Of a stretch of 64,000 nucleotides of DNA, positions 21,823 to 32,369 are shown piece by piece. Source of the DNA: Entomortierella parvispora (taxonomy: Eukaryota; Mortierellomycota; Mortierellomycetes; Mortierellales; Mortierellaceae); contig OY752140.1 in assembly GCA_963573315.1 (NCBI GenBank), forward strand, positions 4,030,001 to 4,094,000, in the 5' to 3' direction. The notes under the pieces were generated by a model. The model ran no database searches. It was not told the DNA's origin and worked only from the letters and a program-made list of their open reading frames with translations. Position numbers and translations under genes: made by a program. The number at the start of each line of letters is the position of its first letter. Positions within the stretch are counted from its first letter, which is position 1.

Positions 21823-22081
21823 ATTGAAAACAGAAACCCCGCATAAAAATTATACGAGCAAATTCCTGAGAGGGAGGCGGAAAAAATTGGGGCAACAGCC
21901 CAGACGACTTTAGTCTGGCTAAAAGGACTTGTATTATAAGTGAAGGTGGACGACGATATCGGAAAACAAGAAAAAAGGTCTGAATCTCGGATTTGCATGG
22001 ATGTAGCACAGGAAATTATTATTTTTTCTTCGCCTCCTTTTTCAAAATTTTCTGTGCACCATGACTTTTTCAGTGGTACTG
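21823..22081 (-). repeat. Right terminal inverted repeat (259 bp)
   Basis: Reverse complement of the left arm. The element ends at the G of 22081, followed by the duplicated TA. The inner end lies 58 bp past the transposase stop. Confidence 0.95.
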
Positions 22082-22372
22082 TACATATTCAGTTGTCATC
22101 CTCCCGCTAGCTGCCTCCATAGCAGTTCAATATCAAGATCAAATCCTCTCTCTCCCCCCTCCACTCTTCCTGTTCATTTTTTTTTTTTTGAAAGTGAATA
22201 AAACAAAGCAAGGGAAAAAAACGCACGTGATATGTCCTGTTTTCGGCAGCCAAGCCACCATGTCTGCATTCAGTTCAATCGCGTATGCTGTCGTGCCATG
22301 GGCCTGTTCATTTCTTTCTTGCCAACGACACCTTGCTTTAGCACCAATATCATCACGCACAGGAATCCAACC

Positions 22373-25300
22373 ATGGACGGAGAGGCTGATTCACGTCCTG
22401 CCGCTTCGAAGATGAGCGAGCCCACCTTGGAAAATGATCACACACAAGAGACACCCTCGCCATTCAGCAGTGACATCTTGGAAGAGGACCAGGCTGATTC
22501 GACGCGTGCTAGAACTCAAGAGATTGACAACCTCGACGAAGAAAGTGAGCCCGAGGTTCTGGAGACCGAGCAAGGATCAGAATCAGTGGAGAACGGAGGC
22601 ACCATCATCGTTTTAGATGATGGGGATGACACCGAGCAGGAACAGAACGCCGCAAACCCCTTGTCGACAGAGGTCCCCTCTTCGCTGGCCCCCAAGAGCC
22701 TTTTCCCTGTTTCTCAAACGACCAGCCGGCTGATTCTCAGTAGCGCCCAGGACAGTGACTCGGGGACCCCTGGATTTTTGTCACACGATAGCACAACGAT
22801 AAAGGAAACCTCTCATAGTATTTTCCCCCAGTTGTCGGCGACCAAGGCGCCTTCAATGAATGGATCTGGATCGGGGCTCGGCTTTGATCACCAACAAAAG
22901 GTCGATGACAGTAGGGACCAGGAACAAGACCATGCTCAGGAGCATAGCCACGGAGTACAAGTCGATGTGACATCTCAGGTGGCGGTTGAGGAGGAGGAGG
23001 AGGAATTGCCAGCCATCTACCCTCCGCTCTCGGAGACAACCTTTGAAAAGGTTGAAAAGAGGTCATCAGTAAGTAACTCTGGCCTGCCTCCTGCCCCGAC
23101 TTTGAATTCTGTTGCATCCCTCCCAGAGTTCGCCAACTCTCGTAGGTGGGACACGCAAATTCAGTCCGAGTCCGATACAGAACCAGAGGACGGCTTCAGT
23201 ATGATTAAAAAGGCTGAATCGCTGTCAAAATCAACGCCGGAAACAACTCAACCTGGGGGAATGACGGAATCGCCATTCGCCCCCTTCCTCCGCAGCTCTT
23301 CGCCTTCAGTAGTGGAGCCAAAGATGGATAGCAAGGACGAATCATTAGAGGAGGCAATCCTTAAAGCAGTCAAGCACAGTGAGCTGTTCGAGAATTTTCT
23401 AAGCGACGACACTGTTGAAAGTCTCAAGGACGGTACTGCTCTCGAAAAACTCAAGGAAAAGGCCGTCGATGCCCTTATGGATGGTACCGCTCTTGAAAAG
23501 CTTAAGGAAAAGGCCATCGATGTACTCAAGGAGACGCTTGAGGCCGATAGCCAACAGGGAGTCAACACTAAGGACGGTCATTCCGGTGGCCGCACTGCAC
23601 TCGGGGGCTTGACAGCGGCTAGTACGGGTGGCCTCTTAATGAATTCCCTCTTGTCGCCAAAGGAGTCTGGTGAAGGATCTACCTCAAATGAAGGATATGG
23701 TTTCCGCGACATAGTCAGCTCTCGAGAGTCAACCCCAGCTCCTGGACGATATACATCCGCCGAGAAAGGAAAGGCGTCAGTCAAAGATGCAGTGGAAATC
23801 GACGGTGTCTCGATGGCGAGTGAACGTTCCTCTCGAGACGAACCGCGCCAAAATCGTGTCTATGACACTTGGGACGACCTACCACCTATCAACAGTGTCG
23901 CAGATGTAGATTATACGACCAGGAGCATTGCCCCTGTCTCCGTATTCAGTCCTACCCCTATTTCGCCGCCAGTTAAGAACGAAAACGAACTCCGGAGTCG
24001 CATTTACCCTACTGCGCCACCTGCGCCTTGGGAGGAAGCCCCTGCAGCTGCATTCATTGGTCTCTCTCAACACCGCTCAACAGCTCTCTCATCGCGTTCT
24101 CCCAGTAATGATGCCAGCCATGACCCCAACCTTGCGTTCATGAGCTCCTCTCGCACACCAAAGACTATCACGCCACCGCAGTCTACGGCTACAGTCAAAC
24201 CCGCTAGATCACTTTTGTCAGACTATCCGGATGTACCTTCAAAGCCCATAACCACATCAGCACAGCCAACAGTTACTCTGCCCAAGGACCCAACTAAGGC
24301 GCCAGTCTTGAGAGGCAAGTATGAACTTCCAACGATCAAGACGATAGACCAATGGAGGAGCAAGAACGGACTCGCCCCGAATGCTTTCCGCCGTCTTCTT
24401 GTCAACATTGGTGGACTTTTTGTAACCAACTATGTCATGAGAGCAAGTATTTACAGGTAAAAAATGCGATTCGAGAAAAAGCTGTTATATCCTCATGATC
24501 ATGGTCCTTACCCAACAGATACCCATTTATTTAATCCTAGATCTGCAACCAGACTTCTGTCCTCGATTGTGAATCCCTCGATCATTTTCTGGATTGGTAT
24601 GTTTTTAAACCAGAAATCGCCTCATGCTGCTAATGGATATCCAAGCTGAACGATAGCTAACCCTACACAATCGTATAATGTAGAATGGGCATGGAGAATT
24701 TTACTGCTGGTCAATATTGTTGAAGTTGGTGTGAGTTATTTTACAAGCACCAACAACTTTGAAAACGCCCCTTTGACAGCATCGCAGCGCACCCTCCTTG
24801 CGTTGGACCCTGTTGTCAGCAAAGTGCCTGGCGAGGTGCCCATTTTCAAGAAATCTATCAATCTTGTAAGTGGGGATAGCTGAGTCTTTTTTTGAAAGCA
24901 ACCATTCTAAATAGGACTCCTGACCTGTGTTCTGCCCATTTTTATTACAGAAGCACAGTGCGACCGAGCGTCCCATTTTGAGCACCTACGTTAGCCCGTC
25001 AGCAGGATCATTCACGTCAACTAGAGCCCCTTTCCAGAAAGCAACAGCGAACCTTGCTGCATCGGAGTACAGGGATGCTGCCACCATCCTGAACAAGTCG
25101 ATGTCTCGATCATTCAACCAATCAGTCGTCCAAGATAAAGCGGACTTGCTTCGACTGATGAAGAATGTGGAGGCAAGGGAGGAATTACAGGCAGAATGGA
25201 AAGGAGTCGATACGGATCCCAGCAAGAGGCAGTTTGGTCTACATAGTACCTTTGGGATTCCGCAGAGTGGTATTCAGGGTGGCCTTGACATGTCCAAGGG

Positions 25301-26710
25301 AGTGAATGTCACGAATATGGGCGATAACGCGTCTCGACCGGATTTGCTTGGCAACTTTTCTCTCCGCGGAAACTTGGGACGCTACCAGCCCGCTCTGCGG
25401 ACGACTCTTTCAAAAGACCATACATCGAAAGCCGATCTCCAGAAAGATGGTCTGTATGTTGTTGGACATAGCAAGGTGCTCAAATCTCTCAAGCTCACCG
25501 AGGCACAGCTTGATCGTTGGGCCCTGAACATGCGGAAGTGGATGTGGAATAATATTGTGAGTCATATCTGCAAAGACATGGAACTTGTGGATGAAGGACT
25601 GGCAAAGATTGGACTGTCCTACCTGGATTGCAAATCCGCAACCATGTTTTATACCTCTGGTCCCTTGCCTAAGAACAATGCAAGTGGGTCGACTGCCACT
25701 GCGACTCCCGCGCCAGTCCCTGCCCCTGCTCCAACGAATTCGCTGGGCTGGGGTGCGGCTAGTATCGCCACTACAAGACTTCCAAGCGCATTTGTGGCCA
25801 CTTCTGCACAACCACAGCGCCCTCAACTCCCCGCCTCACTGCAAGAACTCGAGGCACAATATGGCCAGGTAAGCAGTGAAAGAATCGTTGGTGTTTTGCC
25901 TGGGCCGCTTTTAACGCAACTTCATTACTGGTGCTGACACTGAATTTTCTGGTTATGAAAACAGGAGGAGATTGTGAAGAAGCGCTTAGTGCTTGAGATG
26001 TACCTCGCCATCCCAGGCTATGCCAACCGGAAATATGTCGTTGAAAGATTGCAAGGTATGAATTCCCAGTATTTTGCAGCAAAGAACACTGTCACTGACA
26101 CTTGACACTGACTGTGCATCGATTATCTTCGTCGTAGCCATGGGACCAGTGTTAACTCATTTCATCTGGAATTCAAACGGAGTCACTTGGGACGGCGGCA
26201 GGAAATCGTGGACAGCTGAACTTCCAACAGACGCGCAAATCATCATGCACCTGTTCACTGTGTACATGGATTTGGCCATGCCCACGCAGTCCAGTCAGTC
26301 CTATGATCGATTTATGTTCTCGTTCAAGCACTATGTGCCTCTGGAGGCGAAACCGGACGCGTCAACCTCGCTTCAGATCAAGCAGACATCCAAGTCGCCG
26401 CCCAACTACAACCTTGTGGTTGAAGGCTCCATGTGGGAAGTTATTCCTGTAAGTTTTATTTACAATGAGATTAGTCCGCGGAGAAATTGGTCGTCTTGAT
26501 GCTGCTTTGGAAAACATTAGAGAGTTAACGATGCGCTAACACAAGCCCCTCGCCTTTTTTTTCTTACCACAGCAACGCCTCAATGTTTGGTACACGCTTG
26601 TTCTGTTTGTGTATATGGTGATGAAGGAGTCTGGCGGATACATGGGTCAGACACATATTGGAACACAGGGCATTGGGCTTGGCGACGTTGTTGATGGCTG
26701 CGACCTGTGA
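22373..26710 (+). CDS. TMEM209-like nuclear-envelope protein (cytochrome B561 N-terminal family)
   Basis: Seven exons: 22373-24456, 24541-24596, 24684-24865, 24951-25868, 25965-26055, 26138-26448, 26573-26710; 1259 residues. Residues 1-660 are acidic, Ser/Pro-rich and probably disordered, with a tandem repeat near 23420-23530 (two copies of DGTALEKLKEKA). Two membrane spans follow (LLVNIGGLFVTNYVMRASIY and FWIEWAWRILLLVNIVEVG). The C-terminal 550 residues match the TMEM209 family: KSLKLTEAQLDRWALNMRKW, YVVERLQAMGPVLTHFIWNSNG, SWTAELPTDAQIIMHLF and the final MGQTHIGTQGIGL. Animal TMEM209 associates with nuclear pores. The start is the ATG at 22373 (MDGEADSRP); in-frame ATGs further upstream encode a leader lying close to the transposon. 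The Tc1 element ends 291 bp upstream. Confidence 0.82.
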
Positions 26711-27215
26711 GAGCTTTTGATCGACCAGCAATAGAGAGGTGCTGTTGCCCACATCCTCAAACAAAATGAAGGCTGCATAAAATAAAATAAAAACAAGCCA
26801 GCAAATGGCTTTGCCTTCAACTTTCTCGCTCCGTCGTGCCCCCAGGGATAGTCTATGCTTCTTGTGATCGGATTAAGAGGTCCAAGAGTTTGGGGGATTG
26901 GAGTATTGGGGTGGTCGCCTCGCTCAATTGCAGACAGACGGTGAGAAACCCGGGGGCGTCGCACGGGCATATACAGCCGCAGAAGAGGCTGAGCAAGGGA
27001 TCCAAAAGGCTTTACATAAAAGAAGAGGAGAGATTCTTCGTTTCCCGCCATTTCTCATTCACTCGCATTCACTCGCACTCACTCTCTTACCCTTCGCCCA
27101 CTCACCCATTCCTCCACTCAATCATTTCATTCACCTGTTCGTTCATCCCCTCGTCCACTCTCCACTCATCCACCCATCCATCAACCAACCTTCATCGTAC
27201 ATCATTCTGTGGACC
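26711..27215. other. Intergenic region upstream of TRL1
   Basis: No gene seen. Positions about 27050-27200 are pyrimidine-rich with repeated CATTCACTCG and CACTCAC units, probably the TRL1 5' UTR. Confidence 0.5.
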
Positions 27216-30200
27216 ATGACTGATCAGTTTCCCCAGCAACAGCAGGACCAGTGCAAGACGCGCCCCAAGAGCAACCAGACCGCTGCCGAGCAGGCCAAGG
27301 CCGACGCCCTCGTTCGCGAACTCCACGACTGCGCTGAAAACAAGTCTCTGGGTGAGAGTGGACCCAAGCGGAGACGCAACCTCGTCTACGCCAACAAGTT
27401 CGAGATTGCACTCCCGCAACAAAACAACAATCTCGAGGTCACTTCATGGCGTCTGAACGAGTTTGAGTACTCCAAGGGAACGCTTCCCACCTTGGCCCGA
27501 GGCCTGTTCACATACCAGGACATGAGCTCTTCCGATAGAAATCAAATCGGTTCCAACGGCTCGAATCAAACTGATTCCCCTGGATCCGTTCCTGATGGCG
27601 TCTCTCCTCAACCGCACAATCACATTCTGATCAGAGGATACGACAAGTTCTTTAATATCGGTGAAGTCAGTCAAACCAAGGTCGAGAACCTGGAGGCGCA
27701 AACGATGGGGCCGTACGAGGTGACATTGAAGGAGAACGGATGCATCATCTTCATGGCCGGATTGCCCCCTCATCTTGTCGGAGGCTCGGGTGGTTGTGTC
27801 GTGAGCAGCAAGCACAATCTGGGAACCATCGAACAGCAGAAACAAAAGTTCGGAGAAGCAGAGCAAGGCGGCAGTGAATCCGATGGTCTGCACCCAGTCA
27901 AGGGACGCGAATGGCTCGAGAGGAACTTGGCGGCCAAGGGCAAGACCGTTCAAGAGTTTGGACTCTGGCTTTGGAACAACAACTTGACAGCGGTGGCCGA
28001 GGTATTCTATTCGTTCTCGTCGTATGAAAAAAAAGCTCGCATTTTTTAACTTGCTAACGTGTGTTTTTATTGCCATTGCTCTTACAGCTGTGCGACGATA
28101 GCTTTGAGGAACACATCTTGGAGTACACTGGAGAACGCGCTGGATTGTACCTCCATGGATTGAACCGCAACACGGCAGAATTCCAGACTCTGTCCAGCGA
28201 ACACGTTCAGCAGGCGGCTGAGGAATGGGGATTCCAACGCGTGGACTATATCACCCGTGATTCATTCCAGGAAGTCATGACTTTTGCGGAAAACGTCCGA
28301 AATGCAGGAGAATACGACAATCGGGCGGTTGAGGGTTTCGTGGTCAGGACCCAGCGCAGGAACAATGGTCAAGTCCATTTTTTCAAGATCAAGTACGATG
28401 AACCTTATCTGATGTATCGAGAATGGCGCGAGGTCACCAAACATATGTGGAGTGTCGAGTCAAAGAGGGACGCTTTGGAGCAGAAACAAAAGGCTGCGGC
28501 AGAGTTAAGGACAAAGATGATTGCCGAGGGTAAGGCCCATAGCAAGAAGACGAAGCAAGAATCGATTGCTCCGACCAAGGCTGCAGCGACGCCTGCCCAA
28601 GCACTAGAAGCGACGGCGTTGCCTCGGAGGATGAAGTATCCACTGACAAGACCGTACGTGGATTTCGTCCGCAATCTGATGAAGACCCAGCCTGAGCTGT
28701 TCACAGGATACAACAAGAACCATGGAATTATTGGTATCCGCGATATGTTTATCAAGCACTGGGAGTCCAAGCCTACCCAAGAACAAGAGGCCCTCCTCGC
28801 TGTAACGTCGACAATGTCCTCGTCCCCCAGCAAGGTCGCCCAAGAGGATTTCCAGAGAACCGTCATTATCCCGATTGCGACAATTGGATGCGGCAAGACA
28901 ACTGTCAGTGTATCGCTGAGCAAACTCTTTGGCTGGACTCACGTCAGTAGCGATGATTTCCAGCACATTAAGAAAAATCCTGGTCAGAAATTCATTCGTG
29001 AGATTGTGAACCAACTTCGGACCCATACGGTGGTGATTGCGGATCGCAATAACCACGAGTACCTGCATAGGGAACGCATCATGAATGCGGTACTAGAGGA
29101 ATTCCCCAAGACGCGATTTGTGGCCCTTTACTGGTCCCATGATGATCTACCCCAATCCAAGATCCATGCGTTGGAGGTAGAGCGAGTCAAAGGCCGAGGA
29201 TCGAACCATCAGAATATGACACCAGAGTATTGCCCAGATTTCGAGTTTGTGATCAACTCGTTCCTGAAGGCGTTCAACCCGCTAAACCCAATGGTGGCAC
29301 CTGACTCCAAGTTTAGCAATGTGGTTGAGTCCAGATTTGGTGAAGAGTCGCTGTTGTTTGTACAGAGGATTGTCAAGGAATTTGCAATCCCAACCTTGGG
29401 CGCCGGAGGACTTGGCAACCATTCCATTCCATCAGATGAAGAGATCGTGGAGGCTGTCCGGTTTGCGCGTGAGGATTGGAAACCTGTGCGTGTGGAGTCT
29501 GGAGAGGCCGATAAATATCACAAGGAAAAACAGCTCCGAGAGTCGCGACAGGCATCCAACGAAAATACTATGACCTCAGAGAACGGCGAATCCGGCGCTT
29601 CAACTCCCAAGGCAAGAAAGATCAAAGAGCCAAAATACTATGCCGTTTCCTTGGAGGCATCTTCAGTCTTGCGCTTTTTGGAAGAGCAGTTTGAACAGAG
29701 GGATTTGCCGATTGAGAACTCGAGCGGCCATATCACCGGACCCAAGGATGCTCACTGGCTGCAATTCCAGAGCCAGTTTCAAGCCTGGAAAGCGAGCCAT
29801 CGAATCGGACTCAATCAGCACATTACTTTGGTCCATACTTCTGCCCGCAAGAATGCATACCCCGAAAAGGCCAAACGTGCGGAATATCTGTGGCAAGAAT
29901 ATACCCAAGAAGTCGCCGAGGCTCGCTCTTTATCATCGTCGTCCTCGCCTTCTCTCCGCGCCTCACCTTTGGAGACGTTTTCGACCGCAATGGCTCAGGC
30001 TTTGCCTCCAATTGAAGCGTCTGTAGAGGCGCCGGTGGACACAGAGGAAGACTTTACACCTGTTGTTCGGAAACATGGCCCTCGTGGACGAAAGTCAACC
30101 CCCGCAGCTCCTGCAACGGCGACGACAACGACCGCAACCGCTAATACAGCAAGATCTTCGGCCGGCCCCTCATCGACCAACCCCCCGACAGCCACTGTGA

Positions 30201-30547
30201 CAACATCTTTGGCGGAGAGAGGACCTGACGATGGCCTCTCGGATTTACACAGCACTGTGACAGTGGACCACTTGGTTTGGACTGACCGGATTGCGATCCT
30301 GCGTGTCTGCGATGCCAGGAGGACGAGATCGGGCAGGGCCTACGAGACCATTCAGGATATGCTGCACATCACGATCGGCACCGTGAACGATCAAGTAAAG
30401 CCGTACGAGTCGAACGATGTATTGCGAGAGTGGAACAAAAGGACGAAGCGTGCGAATGAAAAGACAGCGGCGGGACCTGAGATCTTTTCGATTCAGCTGG
30501 AGAAACCCAAGGTGTTTACGGGTCATTTGAAGGGGATGATGTTCTAG
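27216..30547 (+). CDS. TRL1: Fungal tRNA ligase (ligase-kinase-cyclic phosphodiesterase)
   Basis: Joins tRNA halves after intron removal and, in yeasts, ligates HAC1-type mRNA in the unfolded protein response. Exons 27216-28001 and 28088-30547 (phase 0) give 1081 residues. Three domains in order: an adenylyltransferase ligase with the nucleotidyl Lys172 in LKENGCIIF; a P-loop 5'-polynucleotide kinase with GCGKTT near residue 529 followed by the catalytic SSDDFQ; and a C-terminal 2H phosphoesterase whose two HxT motifs are QHITLVHTS and LHITIGT. A Ser/Thr/Ala-rich insertion of about 100 residues (near 29930-30230) splits the two HxT motifs and is longer than in yeast Trl1 (827 residues). All three active-site motifs look intact. 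AATAAA follows at 30601. Confidence 0.95.
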
Positions 30548-30600
30548 GTTTTTACGATGTTCCACGCCCACCCTGTCCCTCAGCGAACAGCCACCACTGA

Positions 30601-30606
30601 AATAAA
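30601..30606 (+). promoter_or_regulatory. Likely polyadenylation signal of TRL1
   Basis: AATAAA 54 bp after the TRL1 stop, in the 359-bp gap to the convergent peptidyl-tRNA hydrolase gene. The rest of that gap shows nothing else. Confidence 0.5.
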
Positions 30607-30906
30607 CACCGCCGTTCGGTGCATCTACTCTAACACTTTTTGAGTTTTCTGAAGAATACCAAGAATCAAACAAACATTGGATACTCTGCAACGGTCCTAG
30701 GATTTACCCTAATGCATCATATCGCTGGCTTTTTGTTTTCAAAATGAAGAAGGAGAGGAAAACTACCGACAGCAATCTGATTCAATTGGCTGCCCGAGGA
30801 AGAAAACTTTGGAACAGGTTGGGGTCGTTAGGATCTCATGAACGATTATCTCATGCGGGGCAAGGAAGAGGATGGATGAGAACGTTTTCTAGTTTTTTTT
30901 TTATTT

Positions 30907-31886
30907 CTAAGGAGACTGACCCTGTTTAATATTTTTAACATCGGCCATTGACTTTGAGGGTGTTGCAATTCTCAGGACCTCATCCTGGGCCAGATCATAA
31001 ACCAGATCTTCCAGCTTCTCTATCTCCAATGGCTTGAACCTGCCCATCACAAAGTTGGAGACGATATCCCGATCCCTGTTACCAGTCTGTACAGTGGGTC
31101 TACCGATGCCTACTCTCAACCGTCTGAAATGTTGCGTGGACAAGGACTTGATACAGGACTTGATCCCGTTATGGCCATTGTGGGATCCATGGGTCTTGAA
31201 CGAGACCTTGCCGAGCTCACGCTCCATATCGTCATGAATCACAATCAAGTCGCTGTATGGTATCCCCAATCCTTTAGCCGCCAAATAAACAGAGGTACCG
31301 CTTATGTTCATGAGAAGGGTAGGCTTCATGAGCGTGATTGTGATATCCATCGTGACCTGTTCGCGCTTTCTGGGTTGGGGCATTACTACTGCTGTTGACT
31401 CTGCCGACGTAGGTGATGTTGCCTCCGCTGCGGATGGTGATTCAGCTGTCGATGTTGATGTGTTGGCGGTTGTGGCGGTGGAGGTGGAGGTGGCGGTGGC
31501 GGAGGCAGCAGCAGCGTCCTCAACCAAGCGAGCGCGGCGAGCAGCGTTTGGGTGTTGGATAGCCTTTGGAGGCTTTGGTTTCGGGATCTTCATTGTGGTA
31601 TGAACAGTTGCGATCTCTGCCTGCCAGACGCCGCGTTTGACCCAGGGGGCATTGAACCGTTCGGCCAGTGCATCGACAATCATCATGCCCACGCTGTGGC
31701 GAGTACTAGGGTGGGTATAGTTTCCGAGTCCAACGACCTATTATTTTGCAACGGAATTGAATGTTAGAACACAGGAACGCAAAAAAACAAGGTGCTTGTG
31801 GCTGTGTGGACCAAATTCATTGTGGGAAAACGAAAAAGGGGGGGAGACGCTTTTCTTACTAGGAGGTGCTTTGTTGGGTTTGCCAT
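30907..31886 (-). CDS. PTH1: Peptidyl-tRNA hydrolase, bacterial Pth type (probably mitochondrial)
   Basis: Cleaves peptidyl-tRNAs dropped by ribosomes. A 27-bp first exon (31886-31860, MANPTKHLL) splices in phase 0 to 31737-30907, giving 285 residues. The splice restores the family opening LLVVGLGNYTHPSTRHSVG. Catalytic residues are in place: Asn in VVGLGN, His in TRHSVG, Asn in LMNISGTS and Asp in IVIHDDME; FKTHGSHNGHNGIKS and FRRLRVGIGRP are also typical. Between the first and second thirds sits a low-complexity Ala/Thr/Ser insertion of about 60 residues (near 31390-31530) absent from bacterial Pth (about 190 residues). No obvious presequence is visible before LLVVGLGN, so mitochondrial location is inferred from family only. 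Confidence 0.92.
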
Positions 31887-32369
31887 TGAAAAAGGATCTG
31901 AAGCGAGGGGTGAGCGAGGTATATAATGGGGAATGGATGCAGCGGGAAGGAGGACGATGACAGACCGGGTGTGGCGGGGAGAATGGCCAGCCTTTATATG
32001 AAGAAAAGGATCGGAATCAACAGCAATTGATCTTTTTTTGTTCCTTCTTTGCTGACACAGGGTTTTGGACCGGCTGCGGCCACGAAATGACGCTCTCCTG
32101 AGGTGGGGGCGGAGAAACGAGGGTCAGACGGAAGCAGGAATCATCGCACGGGCTGCAAAGAGAGGACACAACCGACACACCCTTAAGAGGCCCCCTCGCA
32201 GCGCACTTGCTTGGAGATGGAACAAGCTCGAAGCAATTGCAGAGACACTGGCAGAGTGAGAGAAAGAAGCGAATCCGCCACCGAATCCCATTCACTCCTT
32301 CATCCGCCTCCCCCTTCATCCTCGCTCACCCATCTTCATCCCCCTCCCCCCAATACACATCTGCCCATC
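31887..32369. other. Divergent promoter region of PTH1 and CCT3
   Basis: About 480 bp with no supported gene. The last 90 bases before 32370 are C/T-rich. Confidence 0.5.

Larger units (their letters stand above)
20300..22081 (+). mobile_element. Tc1/mariner-superfamily DD34E transposon, apparently complete
   Basis: A 1782-bp element bounded by CAGTACCACTGAAAAAG at the left and its reverse complement at the right, flanked on each side by the TA expected from Tc1/mariner target duplication (20298-20299 and 22082-22083). Inverted repeats of 259 bp differ at only about five positions. One intact transposase gene lies between them. Near-identical arms plus an unbroken gene suggest a recent insertion. 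The arms are much longer than the usual 20-50 bp of simple mariner elements and are in the range of IR/DR-type Tc1 relatives. Confidence 0.95.

Noticed and set aside
27216-30547. Translation/tRNA gene cluster (TRL1, PTH1, BUD32, EEF1G, EIF1AD, tRNAs)
   Set aside because: These genes are spread over 35 kb, on both strands, and interleaved with unrelated genes; no evidence of co-regulation.
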